8,906 nucleotides of DNA from Alphaproteobacteria bacterium MarineAlpha9_Bin7 (GCA_002938115.1 PTKD01000070.1:1-8906), one strand, 5' to 3'. Counted from the stretch's first letter, positions 1-6,968 are shown. Program-made: numbers and translations. Notes: generated by a model from the sequence alone, not told the origin.

Positions 1-48
1 CCACAGGCGCGCCCTCCCATCGAACAAAAATGGTAATAAACTAACCGT

Positions 49-1095
49 CTACCACATTGCTACTGGTGCACCCATAGATCCTGTGGCGCCACGAATCGAG
101 TTTGGGTTAAAGAAGTACGCAAACCGATAGATACCGGCATCCGCGAGTGCGCTCAAACGAAGGTTCTCGTGGTTCACGATGCCGTTTGCTGTCTGCAAGT
201 ACTGATGAACGCAGAAAACGCAGTCCGGATCGGGATTTGGAACGGCGTCAACCGGCCAAGTGTCACCAGCCGTGACGCCAGCATTACCAGCCTGGATCCA
301 CTGGGCAACTTCCATGCCGATGCCGGGGCAACCAGCATTGTAGGTTGCCGCGTCTTCCCAATGTTGTTCCCAACCAGTGCGGAAAACGATTGCGTCGCCT
401 GGCATGATCTTGTAGTCCGACATGCCTTGGGCCTTCAGGGCAGCATTCACATGCTCCATGAGGATTGTATCACCAGCGACCATATCCTTGCCCCAAATTG
501 CTGAGACATCGATTAGAGTAGCGCGGGCGATAATCGGATGCAGTTTTTCCGTACCCAGTTTGTTTAGGCCATAAGCATTGCCCATTTCAGCAGCGGTAAA
601 GCCGTTGTACCAACGCATTTCGTTCTTATCGCCATCAGTGCCGACTTGGACGCCGATATGGCCGAGACCATCGAACTGCGTCCCAACCTGGCCTACCTCT
701 GTCGCCAAGAACTCATCGTTCCACATAATCGCGTTCGTCCCGAAGGGACCGCCCGTTGGTGTGCCAGGAATCCGCAAGCTAAACTTGCGAGCCCCGAACA
801 GCGGCATATCGGCATGGTAATCGTGACCGAGTTCCATGGTCATGCCTTTTTTGATGACGGACAGGGCGCGCAGCACAATTGCTGGGTCTTTGAAGTGGTT
901 AGTTGAGCCAGCTTCGTCACCTTCGCCCCACTGTGACGGCCACCATACTGGGCCTATCGGCGTTGCTGGGTTAGCACCGGCCAACCGACAGTAGTCCCCA
1001 TCGGGGTTATCAGAGCATGCAGCATAAGCGCCACTGCTCATTGCCATTGCGGCACCAAAAGCGCCAACAATAGCGAGTGTCTTCAACGATTTCAT
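49..1095 (-). CDS. Exported cyclase-family protein (kynurenine formamidase-like fold)
   Basis: This 348-residue protein belongs to the metal-dependent cyclase family (PF04199), which includes kynurenine formamidase and isatin hydrolase. The substrate cannot be read from sequence. Residues 1-25 look like a Sec signal peptide: MKSLK, a hydrophobic core, then AYA with predicted cleavage before A26, so the product is probably periplasmic. The family metal motif HxGTHxDxPxH appears at residues 136-146 as QVGTQFDGLGH. Gly-Thr, Asp142 and His146 are kept, but both motif histidines are Gln136 and Gln140. Family-like segments include HDYHADMPLF (91-100), PGDAIVFRTGW (232-242) and NGIVNHENL (304-312, with Glu310). 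The mature part holds five cysteines (27, 36, 256, 292, 295), so disulfides are possible. The ATG at 1095 is chosen because a strong ribosome site lies 5 bases upstream and the signal peptide begins there. The gene is divergent from bamD. Fold assignment is good; enzymatic activity is uncertain. Confidence 0.88.
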   Translation of the reverse strand: MKSLKTLAIVGAFGAAMAMSSGAYAACSDNPDGDYCRLAGANPATPIGPVWWPSQWGEGDEAGSTNHFKDPAIVLRALSVIKKGMTMELGHDYHADMPLFGARKFSLRIPGTPTGGPFGTNAIMWNDEFLATEVGQVGTQFDGLGHIGVQVGTDGDKNEMRWYNGFTAAEMGNAYGLNKLGTEKLHPIIARATLIDVSAIWGKDMVAGDTILMEHVNAALKAQGMSDYKIMPGDAIVFRTGWEQHWEDAATYNAGCPGIGMEVAQWIQAGNAGVTAGDTWPVDAVPNPDPDCVFCVHQYLQTANGIVNHENLRLSALADAGIYRFAYFFNPNSIRGATGSMGAPVAMW

Positions 1096-1100
1096 ATGTA

Positions 1101-1108
1101 ACCTCCCT
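1101..1108 (-). promoter_or_regulatory. Strong ribosome binding site of the cyclase gene
   Basis: On the - strand this reads AGGGAGGT, close to the full anti-Shine-Dalgarno complement, 5 bases before the ATG at 1095. It is the strongest ribosome site in the window and fixes the cyclase start. Confidence 0.8.
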
Positions 1109-1125
1109 TACCAATTGGTCCTTCG

Positions 1126-1153
1126 TTTATAGGGTAGGCGCAAATATTTGCAA
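1126..1153 (-). promoter_or_regulatory. Candidate sigma-70 promoter for the cyclase gene (proximal)
   Basis: Read on the - strand, TTGCAA (1148-1153) lies 16 bases from TATAAA (1126-1131). These match the -35 and -10 consensus at 4 of 6 and 5 of 6 positions. Transcription would begin near 1119, giving a leader of about 24 bases that contains the ribosome site. The assignment rests on pattern only. Confidence 0.45.
1140..1151. repeat. 12-bp perfect palindrome over the proximal cyclase promoter
   Basis: GCAAATATTTGC is identical to its reverse complement. It covers part of the -35 hexamer and the spacer of the proximal cyclase promoter, a position from which a dimeric repressor could block RNA polymerase. 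Its role as an operator is inference. Confidence 0.5.
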
Positions 1154-1182
1154 GTAAAGCCCGAAACAAAGTTAGATAAGTA

Positions 1183-1195
1183 GTTATATTATAAC
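1183..1195. repeat. 13-bp inverted repeat over the distal cyclase promoter
   Basis: GTTATA-T-TATAAC has 6-base arms around a single central base. It covers the extended -10 element of the distal cyclase promoter candidate. An AT-rich palindrome can arise by chance in such a region, so an operator function is only a possibility. Confidence 0.4.
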
Positions 1196-1214
1196 AATTG
1201 TATATCCCATTCAA
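1188..1214 (-). promoter_or_regulatory. Candidate extended -10 promoter for the cyclase gene (distal)
   Basis: On the - strand, 1196-1188 reads TGTTATAAT, a perfect TGnTATAAT extended -10 element. A weak -35-like TTGAAT (1209-1214) lies 15 bases upstream, which matters less for extended -10 promoters. It could drive the cyclase gene alone or with the proximal promoter, giving a leader of roughly 85 bases. Confidence 0.45.
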
Positions 1215-1317
1215 AAACCTCCGCGGACAACCAAAGGTCTAACGGAATACATCTTTTGATTGAGAGCCTAAAATTCTGGGCGTTTCGGGGCAAACTCGTG
1301 ATCCTAGGCTTGAGGCG

Positions 1318-1326
1318 TGGTATAAT
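1318..1326 (+). promoter_or_regulatory. Extended -10 promoter of the bamD-recN-ligA operon
   Basis: TGGTATAAT is a perfect TGnTATAAT extended -10 motif. No good -35 sits at 16-18 bases upstream, which extended -10 promoters can tolerate. Transcription would start near 1333, giving a leader of about 46 bases to the ATG at 1379. It therefore argues against any bamD start upstream of 1333. Confidence 0.6.
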
Positions 1327-1363
1327 CGGCGGGAAATCTTGTCGTTTTGGGTTTTTTTGGTTC

Positions 1364-1370
1364 AAGGCAG
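1364..1370 (+). promoter_or_regulatory. Ribosome binding site deciding the bamD start
   Basis: AAGGCAG lies 8 bases before the ATG at 1379. It is a moderate match to Shine-Dalgarno. A competing site, AGGG at 1403-1406, lies 5 bases before an in-frame GTG at 1412 and would give a more usual signal peptide length. Confidence 0.4.
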
Positions 1371-1378
1371 ATGCGAAA

Positions 1379-2215
1379 ATGAAGTGTGACCTAATTGTCC
1401 CCAGGGCCAAGGTGATCCTTGAAAAGTTGGTTGGCGGGATCCTGATGCTTGCGGTAGGGACTGGATTGATAAGTTGTGCGGTGGACGAAGCTGAAATCTA
1501 CGTGGAACGGCCCGTGGAGGACATTTACAACCTCGCCATGGATTATCTACTCGACGGAGAGCACGACGCGGCGGTCCTGGGTTTTGAGGAGGTCGAACGA
1601 CAGCATCCATACTCTATGTGGGCAACCAAGGCCCAATTAATGGCGGCCTATGCACATTACCTTGGTGACAACTACGATGAGTCTATAATTGCCGCTGATC
1701 GCTTCATTTCCTTGCATCCTGGCCACGTTGATACTGCGTACGCGTACTATTTGCTCGGTCTTTGCTATTACGAGCAGATATCAGATGTTGGTCGCGACCA
1801 GAATATGACATTAAGGGCGCTCGAGGCATTTGACTCCGTTGTTCGCCGTTATCCTACGTCCCAATATGCGCGAGATGCGAAGTTGAAGATGGATTTGGCG
1901 CGTGATCATTTGGCGGGAAAAGAGATGGAAATTGGCCGAAGCTATCAAAGCCTTGATTTTTATGTTGCCGCCATAAACCGTTTTCGGGCTGTAATTGAAC
2001 ATTATCAGACCACTAGTCATGTGCCCGAAGCACTTTACCGGCTGACGGAATCATATTTGGCGCTTGGCGTTACAAAGGAGGCAGAAGTGGCTGCCGCTGT
2101 GTTAGGGCATAACTTCCCAGGGAGCACCTGGTATGCGGCGTCATATGCCTTATTGCGGAAGCAAGATTTGGAGCCTCGGTTGTCTGAGCAATCGTGGCTG
2201 ACACGTTTGTTTTGA
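1379..2215 (+). CDS. bamD: Outer membrane protein assembly factor BamD (ComL lipoprotein)
   Basis: BamD is the essential TPR lipoprotein of the BAM complex. It sits on the periplasmic face of the outer membrane and helps BamA fold beta-barrel proteins. From the ATG at 1379 the product is 278 residues. A lipoprotein signal ends in the lipobox LISC with Cys33 as the lipidation site. TPR-type helices follow, starting near VEDIYNLAMDYLLDGEHDAA. Strongly family-like stretches include ERQHPYSMWATKAQLMAAYA, LGLCYYEQISDVGRDQ, DHLAGKEMEIGR and VLGHNFPGSTWY. The open frame extends upstream to an ATG at 1256, but that region contains the promoter and is not lipoprotein-like. An in-frame GTG at 1412 would give a 22-residue signal segment and is a real alternative. 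recN follows after 23 bases, the usual alphaproteobacterial order. Family call is near certain; the exact start is not. Confidence 0.93.
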   Translation: MKCDLIVPRAKVILEKLVGGILMLAVGTGLISCAVDEAEIYVERPVEDIYNLAMDYLLDGEHDAAVLGFEEVERQHPYSMWATKAQLMAAYAHYLGDNYDESIIAADRFISLHPGHVDTAYAYYLLGLCYYEQISDVGRDQNMTLRALEAFDSVVRRYPTSQYARDAKLKMDLARDHLAGKEMEIGRSYQSLDFYVAAINRFRAVIEHYQTTSHVPEALYRLTESYLALGVTKEAEVAAAVLGHNFPGSTWYAASYALLRKQDLEPRLSEQSWLTRLF

Positions 2216-2238
2216 GCCGGAGTTAACGGTCCGACAGC

Positions 2239-3915
2239 ATGTTGATACGCCTGTCGATCCGCGACGTCGTGGTAATCGACCGCCTGGACCTGGAACTCGG
2301 TGCAGGCTTATGTGCTCTGACCGGTGAGACTGGGGCCGGCAAGTCAATATTACTTGATGCATTGAGTTTAGCTTTGGGACGCCGCGCAGAGCCGGGTTTA
2401 CTGCGAAAGGGTGCTTCAAATGCCACGGTTACCGCCACGTTCGAGTTGGTGGAGACACATGTTGCGTGGTCAATGCTGGCGGCACGAGGAATAGCGGGGG
2501 AAAGTGAGTTGGTAGTTCGCAGAACTCTTACTGCGGAAGGCCGCAGCCGCGCGTTTGTGAATGACCAATCGGTGACAGTGGGGTTCTTGGTGGAATTGGG
2601 GGCGACTCTTTTGGAGATCCATGGGCAAAATGATCGCTTAGGTCTGCTGGATCCCGGGAGCCATAGGGACGTGCTTGACATCGCAGGCAATCACAGAGAT
2701 TTGTTGATTGAGACTGAGCAAGCCTATGATAGTTGGCACGATTCGAATGCATCGCTGCTTGCGGGCGAGGCCGAAGCGGGAGCCGCCCGACACAAAGAGT
2801 CTGTGCTGCGTCAGGATCTGGCGGAGTTAGAGGCCTTAGCCCCTAAGATCGGCGAAGAATCAAAACTTGCCGAGCATCGTGCTTTGCTGCGTCAGGCAAC
2901 AGTGATTACCGATGCTTTGGCTGCAGCACGTGCCGTGCTGTCAATTGGCGACGAACGGCCTGTGGATGAGGCTATTCGTCTCGCGCACCGAATGATTGCA
3001 GATGTTTCTGTGAAGGCGGAGGGCCGGCTTGAATCTCTGGTGAGCGCTCTTGACCGCACCTCCATTGAGCTGAGTGAAGCAGTTGTATTGCTAGAAACTA
3101 TAGGCCATGACCTTGATCTGGATCCCAATAAATTGTCGGTGATCGAAGAGCGTTTGTTTGCGTTACGGGATGTTGCTCGGAAGCACTCTGTTTTGGTGGA
3201 AGAACTGCCCCAACTTTTAATAGAAATGTCCCAGAAACTATCGGACCTTGATCAGGGCCTCGACGTCCTTGCGATGAAACGAGAGGTGGCCGCTGCGGCG
3301 AATTCGTATTTGGCGAGCAAAGTTAAACAACTGCATGATGCGCGGATTGCTGCGGCTAAGAAACTTGACCTCGGGGTGCTCCAGGAGGTTGAAGATTTAA
3401 GGATGCCAAATACTAAGTTTCGAACTGACGTTGTGTCGTTACCACGTGAAAAATGGAGCAATTCCGGTGGTGACCAAGTTAACTTTGTCGTTGCTACGGT
3501 TCCCGGAAGTGAACTTGGCCCGATCCATAAAATTGCGTCAGGCGGCGAATTGTCTCGTTTTATGCTAGCCCTGCGGGTCGTACTTGCCTCGGCTGGAAAG
3601 GTTAGAACTCTAGTGTTTGACGAAATCGATAGCGGTATAGGAGGCGCCGTTGCCGACGCTGTCGGACAGCGGCTGGCACGGCTCTCTTCTACGGTTCAGG
3701 TACTTGTAGTAACCCACCAGCCTCAAATAGCTGCTCGGGCTAGCCAGCATTTTCACGTCACCAAAAACGATCGGAATGGGCAGGTATCGACAAATGTCGA
3801 AAGGTTGTCCCCTGAGAAACACATTGAAGAAGTAGCACGTATGTTGGCTGGCGCTAAGCTAACGAACGAAGCGCGGGCGGCAGCAGAACGTTTGATTATT
3901 GAAGCTGGATCATGA
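2239..3915 (+). CDS. recN: DNA repair protein RecN (SMC-like ATPase)
   Basis: RecN is a cytoplasmic SMC-like ATPase that acts early in recombinational repair of double-strand breaks. The 558-residue length matches the family (E. coli 553). The N-terminal ABC half-domain has Walker A GETGAGKS at residues 29-36 and the EIHGQND segment at 126-132. A helical, charged central region at about 150-380 should form the antiparallel coiled coil. The C-terminal half-domain has the ABC signature SGGEL (434-438), Walker B LVFDE ending at Asp461-Glu462, and the VVTHQPQIAA switch region. All ATPase motifs are intact. The ATG at 2239 starts exactly where homologues start, but the nearest Shine-Dalgarno-like GGAG (2219-2222) is 16 bases away, so initiation may be weak or depend on bamD translation. 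The last four bases overlap the ligA start. I saw no GTTC-N7-GTTC-type LexA box just upstream of recN or bamD, so SOS control is not evident here. Confidence 0.97.
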   Translation: MLIRLSIRDVVVIDRLDLELGAGLCALTGETGAGKSILLDALSLALGRRAEPGLLRKGASNATVTATFELVETHVAWSMLAARGIAGESELVVRRTLTAEGRSRAFVNDQSVTVGFLVELGATLLEIHGQNDRLGLLDPGSHRDVLDIAGNHRDLLIETEQAYDSWHDSNASLLAGEAEAGAARHKESVLRQDLAELEALAPKIGEESKLAEHRALLRQATVITDALAAARAVLSIGDERPVDEAIRLAHRMIADVSVKAEGRLESLVSALDRTSIELSEAVVLLETIGHDLDLDPNKLSVIEERLFALRDVARKHSVLVEELPQLLIEMSQKLSDLDQGLDVLAMKREVAAAANSYLASKVKQLHDARIAAAKKLDLGVLQEVEDLRMPNTKFRTDVVSLPREKWSNSGGDQVNFVVATVPGSELGPIHKIASGGELSRFMLALRVVLASAGKVRTLVFDEIDSGIGGAVADAVGQRLARLSSTVQVLVVTHQPQIAARASQHFHVTKNDRNGQVSTNVERLSPEKHIEEVARMLAGAKLTNEARAAAERLIIEAGS

Positions 3916-6020
3916 TCGGATTGACAAAAAAAGAAGTCGCTTTGCTTAGCGAAGCTGAGGCGCGAACCGAACTGATCTGGCTTGCTGATGAGATCAGCCG
4001 TCACGACGACCTTTATTACAATAGAAGTGCTCCAGTTTTATCAGACGGCGATTACGACATGTTGCGTCGACGCAACGCACTGATCGAATCTCAGTTCCCT
4101 CATCTGAAGCGCATCGATACTCCTTCACAACGGGTTGGTGCATCAGTCCGTGGTGCCTTTCCGAAAATTCAACACTCGCAGCCTATGTTGTCCTTAGATA
4201 ACGCCTTTTCATCTAAGGACGTAACGGACTTCGTGTCGCGCTTGAGTAGATTTCTCGGTCTTCTGGAGGGCACATCTGTCGAACTGGTTGCCGAACCAAA
4301 AGTCGATGGCCTATCGGCATCTCTTCGCTACGAAAACGGCATATTTGTTCTAGGCGCTACTCGAGGGGACGGGACCGAAGGAGAAGACGTAACCACCAAC
4401 CTACTGACCATCGAAGACATACCGAAAAAACTGCATTCGCTTGACGTACCAAAGGTGTTGGAAGTGCGCGGTGAGGTGCATATGAAGAAAGACGATTTTC
4501 ATCACCTCAATAAAATCCGTACACGTTCTGATGAGCCGGTATTTTCTAATCCCAGAAATGCGGCAGCGGGTAGTCTTCGTCAACTCGATTCTTCAATTAC
4601 TGCTGGTCGGCGTTTGCATTTTTTTGCTTATGGTTGGGGAGAGATACTGCAAATGGATGGGGAACGGCAGCTCGAGTATCCTTTGGGGGAAACTCTAATT
4701 GAAGCGAGAAGCCGGCTTAGTGCGTTTGGGTTTGTTCTCAATGATCCTGTTTGTGTTGCTTCCGACGTTGCAGAGATCATCTCGTATTACGACGATATAG
4801 TTTCAAATCGGGCTTCGCTTCCTTTCGATCTTGATGGTGTCGTTTACAAGGTGAATCGCTTGGACTGGCAGTCAAGATTGGGCTCGATGAGCCGAAGCCC
4901 GCGCTGGGCAATCGCACATAAGTTCCCAGCCGAGCGTGCAATTTCTTTGGTTGAACAAATTACCATTCAGGTTGGTCGAATGGGTGCGCTTACCCCAGTC
5001 GCCGAACTCTCCCCTGTAACAATTGGGGGGGTGGTCGTTTCGCGGGCCACGCTACACAACGAGGATGAAGTCCACCGGAAAGATGTGAGAGCGGGTGATA
5101 CGGTTGTAGTGCAGCGAGCAGGAGATGTTATCCCGCAGATCGTGGAAGTTGTATTAAAGAAACGTAAGAAAAATTCACAACCGTTTGTGTTTCCTCAAAA
5201 ATGTCCGGTCTGTGGCAGCGCGGCAACACGAGGGTCTGGAGAGGCAGTACGCCGTTGTACTGGTGGACTAGTTTGTCCGGCCCAGGCCATTCAGCGATTG
5301 AGACACTTTATAGGCCGTGACGGGTTTGACATTGAAGGGTTTGGCAAAAAGCAAGTTGAGGAATTTTGGCACGATAGGTTGGTGCGTACACCGGCAGATA
5401 TATTTCGGCTTAAGGATCAAAATAAGACTTTGGAGGCTCGCGATGGGTGGGGTGATGTCTCGGTACGAAATTTGTTGTCGGCAATAGAGGCTAGACGGAG
5501 TATTTCGCTAGAAAGATTTATTTACGCTTTAGGCATTCCTCAAATCGGTCAAACGAATGCAAGACTGTTGGCTCGCAATTATGGGAGTTTAAAGTCGTTT
5601 ACGGGCTCCATGCTTGAAGCTGAGGATGTGGCTAGTACCGCCTACCAAAATTTGATCTCGATCGATGGTGTAGGAGATCAGGCGGCGGCTAGATTGATTG
5701 GATTTTTTCTGGAACCTCATAATCAGGAGGTGCTTGCTGAGCTGGCTGAGGAAATTGATGTCGAGAATTTTATCGATGCCGGACGAAAGTCGGTTGTCGC
5801 AGGAAAAGTAGTAGTTTTTACGGGCTCGCTATCTACCATGACGCGTGCGGAAGCTAAGGCTCAGGCTCAGACACTTGGTGCCAAAGTAGCGGGCTCTGTC
5901 TCTAATAAAACTGATTATTTGGTTTTGGGCGCCGAAGCGGGCTCCAAGCTTGAAAAGGCACGTACTTTTGACGTGAAAATTCTGAATGAGAAGGAATGGC
6001 GAGAGCTTCTTGGCAGTTGA
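3912..6020 (+). CDS. ligA: NAD+-dependent DNA ligase LigA
   Basis: LigA seals nicks in duplex DNA using NAD+, joining Okazaki fragments and finishing repair. The 702-residue protein has all expected domains. Domain Ia (NAD-binding) carries Tyr35, Asp45, Tyr48 and Asp49 at positions matching E. coli Y22, D32, Y35 and D36. The adenylation domain has the nucleophile Lys130 in KVDG, then ATRGDGTEGED, DGVVYKV and AIAHKFPAE. An OB fold follows. The zinc finger has four cysteines at 431, 434, 449 and 455. Helix-hairpin-helix repeats include LGIPQIGQTNARLLA and IDGVGDQAAARLI. A C-terminal BRCT domain starts near 628 (GKVVVFTGSL) and runs to the end. The ATG overlaps the recN stop as ATGA, which implies translational coupling. 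A run of seven Gs at 5025-5031 lies inside the frame without disrupting it. The gene looks intact and functional. Confidence 0.98.
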   Translation: MIGLTKKEVALLSEAEARTELIWLADEISRHDDLYYNRSAPVLSDGDYDMLRRRNALIESQFPHLKRIDTPSQRVGASVRGAFPKIQHSQPMLSLDNAFSSKDVTDFVSRLSRFLGLLEGTSVELVAEPKVDGLSASLRYENGIFVLGATRGDGTEGEDVTTNLLTIEDIPKKLHSLDVPKVLEVRGEVHMKKDDFHHLNKIRTRSDEPVFSNPRNAAAGSLRQLDSSITAGRRLHFFAYGWGEILQMDGERQLEYPLGETLIEARSRLSAFGFVLNDPVCVASDVAEIISYYDDIVSNRASLPFDLDGVVYKVNRLDWQSRLGSMSRSPRWAIAHKFPAERAISLVEQITIQVGRMGALTPVAELSPVTIGGVVVSRATLHNEDEVHRKDVRAGDTVVVQRAGDVIPQIVEVVLKKRKKNSQPFVFPQKCPVCGSAATRGSGEAVRRCTGGLVCPAQAIQRLRHFIGRDGFDIEGFGKKQVEEFWHDRLVRTPADIFRLKDQNKTLEARDGWGDVSVRNLLSAIEARRSISLERFIYALGIPQIGQTNARLLARNYGSLKSFTGSMLEAEDVASTAYQNLISIDGVGDQAAARLIGFFLEPHNQEVLAELAEEIDVENFIDAGRKSVVAGKVVVFTGSLSTMTRAEAKAQAQTLGAKVAGSVSNKTDYLVLGAEAGSKLEKARTFDVKILNEKEWRELLGS

Positions 6021-6060
6021 ATATTTCTCTATATGCTTAAGACTGTTTCCCCCTTTGTCC

Positions 6061-6090
6061 TTGGAACGATCACTGAGTCTGAGACATAAT
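6061..6090 (+). promoter_or_regulatory. Candidate promoter of the DUF1499 gene
   Basis: TTGGAA (6061-6066) and CATAAT (6085-6090) are separated by 18 bases and match the sigma-70 hexamers at 4 of 6 and 5 of 6 positions. Transcription would begin near 6097, about 27 bases before the ATG at 6124. The placement supports the short form of the gene. The gene may also be read through from ligA, since no hairpin terminator is visible between them. Confidence 0.45.
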
Positions 6091-6116
6091 ATAGGTTTTG
6101 TGCACGGATTGGATTT

Positions 6117-6120
6117 GGAG
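6117..6120 (+). promoter_or_regulatory. Ribosome binding site of the DUF1499 gene
   Basis: GGAG ends only 3 bases before the ATG at 6124. This spacing is shorter than usual, but it is the only Shine-Dalgarno-like match near a start that preserves the whole membrane domain. Confidence 0.4.
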
Positions 6121-6123
6121 AAA

Positions 6124-6903
6124 ATGATCGACGTAGCGGAAGTCCGTTTCTCAAATTTTGCGCGCTTGGGTTTTATGCTTTCGGCGGTGTCTTCCTTGTT
6201 GATGATTGCGGCAGCGTTGGGTTATCGGTGGGATCTATGGTCCATACGCTTTGCCCTGCTTACCCTGACCAAATACGCGACTTATGGCGCGTTGGGAGGA
6301 GCTGCGCTGTCCATGGTTGGGATTGGAAGAACTTGGCCGGGGGGCAGCTCGCGAGGCCTAGTCTTGTCCATAATGGGCGTGATTGTGGGGCTTGGAGCTT
6401 TTCAGACCATCTTTGAACAATGGAGGATGGTTCGGACTAGTCCGTTTATTCACGATATTACTACTGATACTGAGAGCCCGCCCGAATTTATCACCTTGGT
6501 ACCAGTGCGGGAGTCTGTTGGAGCCAATCCACATATTTATGCTGGGGATGATTTACCTCTTCGCCAACGATTCGGTGGATTCAATGAACCATACAAAGAT
6601 ATCCTCCCATTAATGAGCAAATTGTTGCCTGGTGAGGTTTACGACCAAGCTTTGAATTTAGCTCAGGACATGGGTTGGGAAATTGTAGAGGCGGATCGAA
6701 CACTTGGTCGCATAGAGGCTTCGGATACTTCATTTTGGTACGGGTTTGTCGACGATATTGTGATTCGAATCGCGGCTGCTCCCGACGGAAGCCGTGTTGA
6801 TATGCGTTCTTTGAGTCGAGTGGGTCGAAGCGACGTAGGTGTGAATGCAGCTCGAATTCGGACTTATATGACGTCCTTATCTTCGTCGCTTGGATCTAAT
6901 TAA
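6124..6903 (+). CDS. Membrane protein with C-terminal DUF1499 domain
   Basis: The 259-residue product has two parts. Residues 1-96 hold three probable transmembrane helices at about 14-33, 45-66 and 77-96. Residues 100-255 match the DUF1499 family by its typical wording: SPFIHDITTDTESPP (106-120) near the start, and VDMRSLSRVGRSDVGVNAAR (225-244) near the end. No biochemical role is established for this family that I can name. With an odd helix count the two ends lie on opposite sides of the inner membrane, but I cannot fix the orientation. The frame is open from an ATG at 5986 inside ligA, but that version would overlap the ligA end and precede the candidate promoter. The residues before 6124 also show no family-like or helix-like character. 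In-frame GTG (6100) and TTG (6109) are weaker alternatives. The gene lies 103 bases after ligA and converges on the aminopeptidase gene. Confidence 0.85.
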   Translation: MIDVAEVRFSNFARLGFMLSAVSSLLMIAAALGYRWDLWSIRFALLTLTKYATYGALGGAALSMVGIGRTWPGGSSRGLVLSIMGVIVGLGAFQTIFEQWRMVRTSPFIHDITTDTESPPEFITLVPVRESVGANPHIYAGDDLPLRQRFGGFNEPYKDILPLMSKLLPGEVYDQALNLAQDMGWEIVEADRTLGRIEASDTSFWYGFVDDIVIRIAAAPDGSRVDMRSLSRVGRSDVGVNAARIRTYMTSLSSSLGSN

Positions 6904-6968
6904 TTTTGGTTTTATTGGCGCACACCGTTGACGCTACACGAAGATCGGCTGCGGTTCGACCCCGCTGG
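6904..6968. other. Convergent intergenic gap, no clear terminator
   Basis: These 65 bases separate two converging stop codons. The only structure is a weak hairpin at 6951-6965 (GCGG / CCGC stem, 7-base loop) without a following T-run on either strand. A T-rich stretch follows the DUF1499 stop but has no hairpin before it. Transcription from both sides may end by another mechanism or outside this gap. Confidence 0.4.

Noticed and set aside
1..48. Possible start of another gene after the cyclase stop on the - strand (ATG at 20), and an 8-bp GGCGCGCC palindrome at 6-13.
   Set aside because: Only a few codons are visible, no ribosome site precedes the ATG, and the palindrome is too short and isolated to call a site.
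169..504. 111-codon open frame on the + strand opposite the cyclase gene.
   Set aside because: The translation is not protein-like, and the opposite strand carries a complete gene with signal peptide, ribosome site and family motifs.
2150..2239. Search for an SOS (LexA) box in front of recN and in front of bamD.
   Set aside because: No GTTC-N7-GTTC or GAAC-N7-GTTC pattern was found by eye in either upstream region, so no LexA site is claimed.
6021..6060. Possible terminator after ligA.
   Set aside because: The sequence has short T and C runs but no self-complementary stem before them.
5986..6123. Upstream part of the DUF1499 reading frame, overlapping the end of ligA.
   Set aside because: A candidate promoter at 6061-6090 lies within it, a ribosome site precedes the later ATG, and the 46 extra residues show no family similarity. 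A shorter protein starting at 6124 explains the data better.
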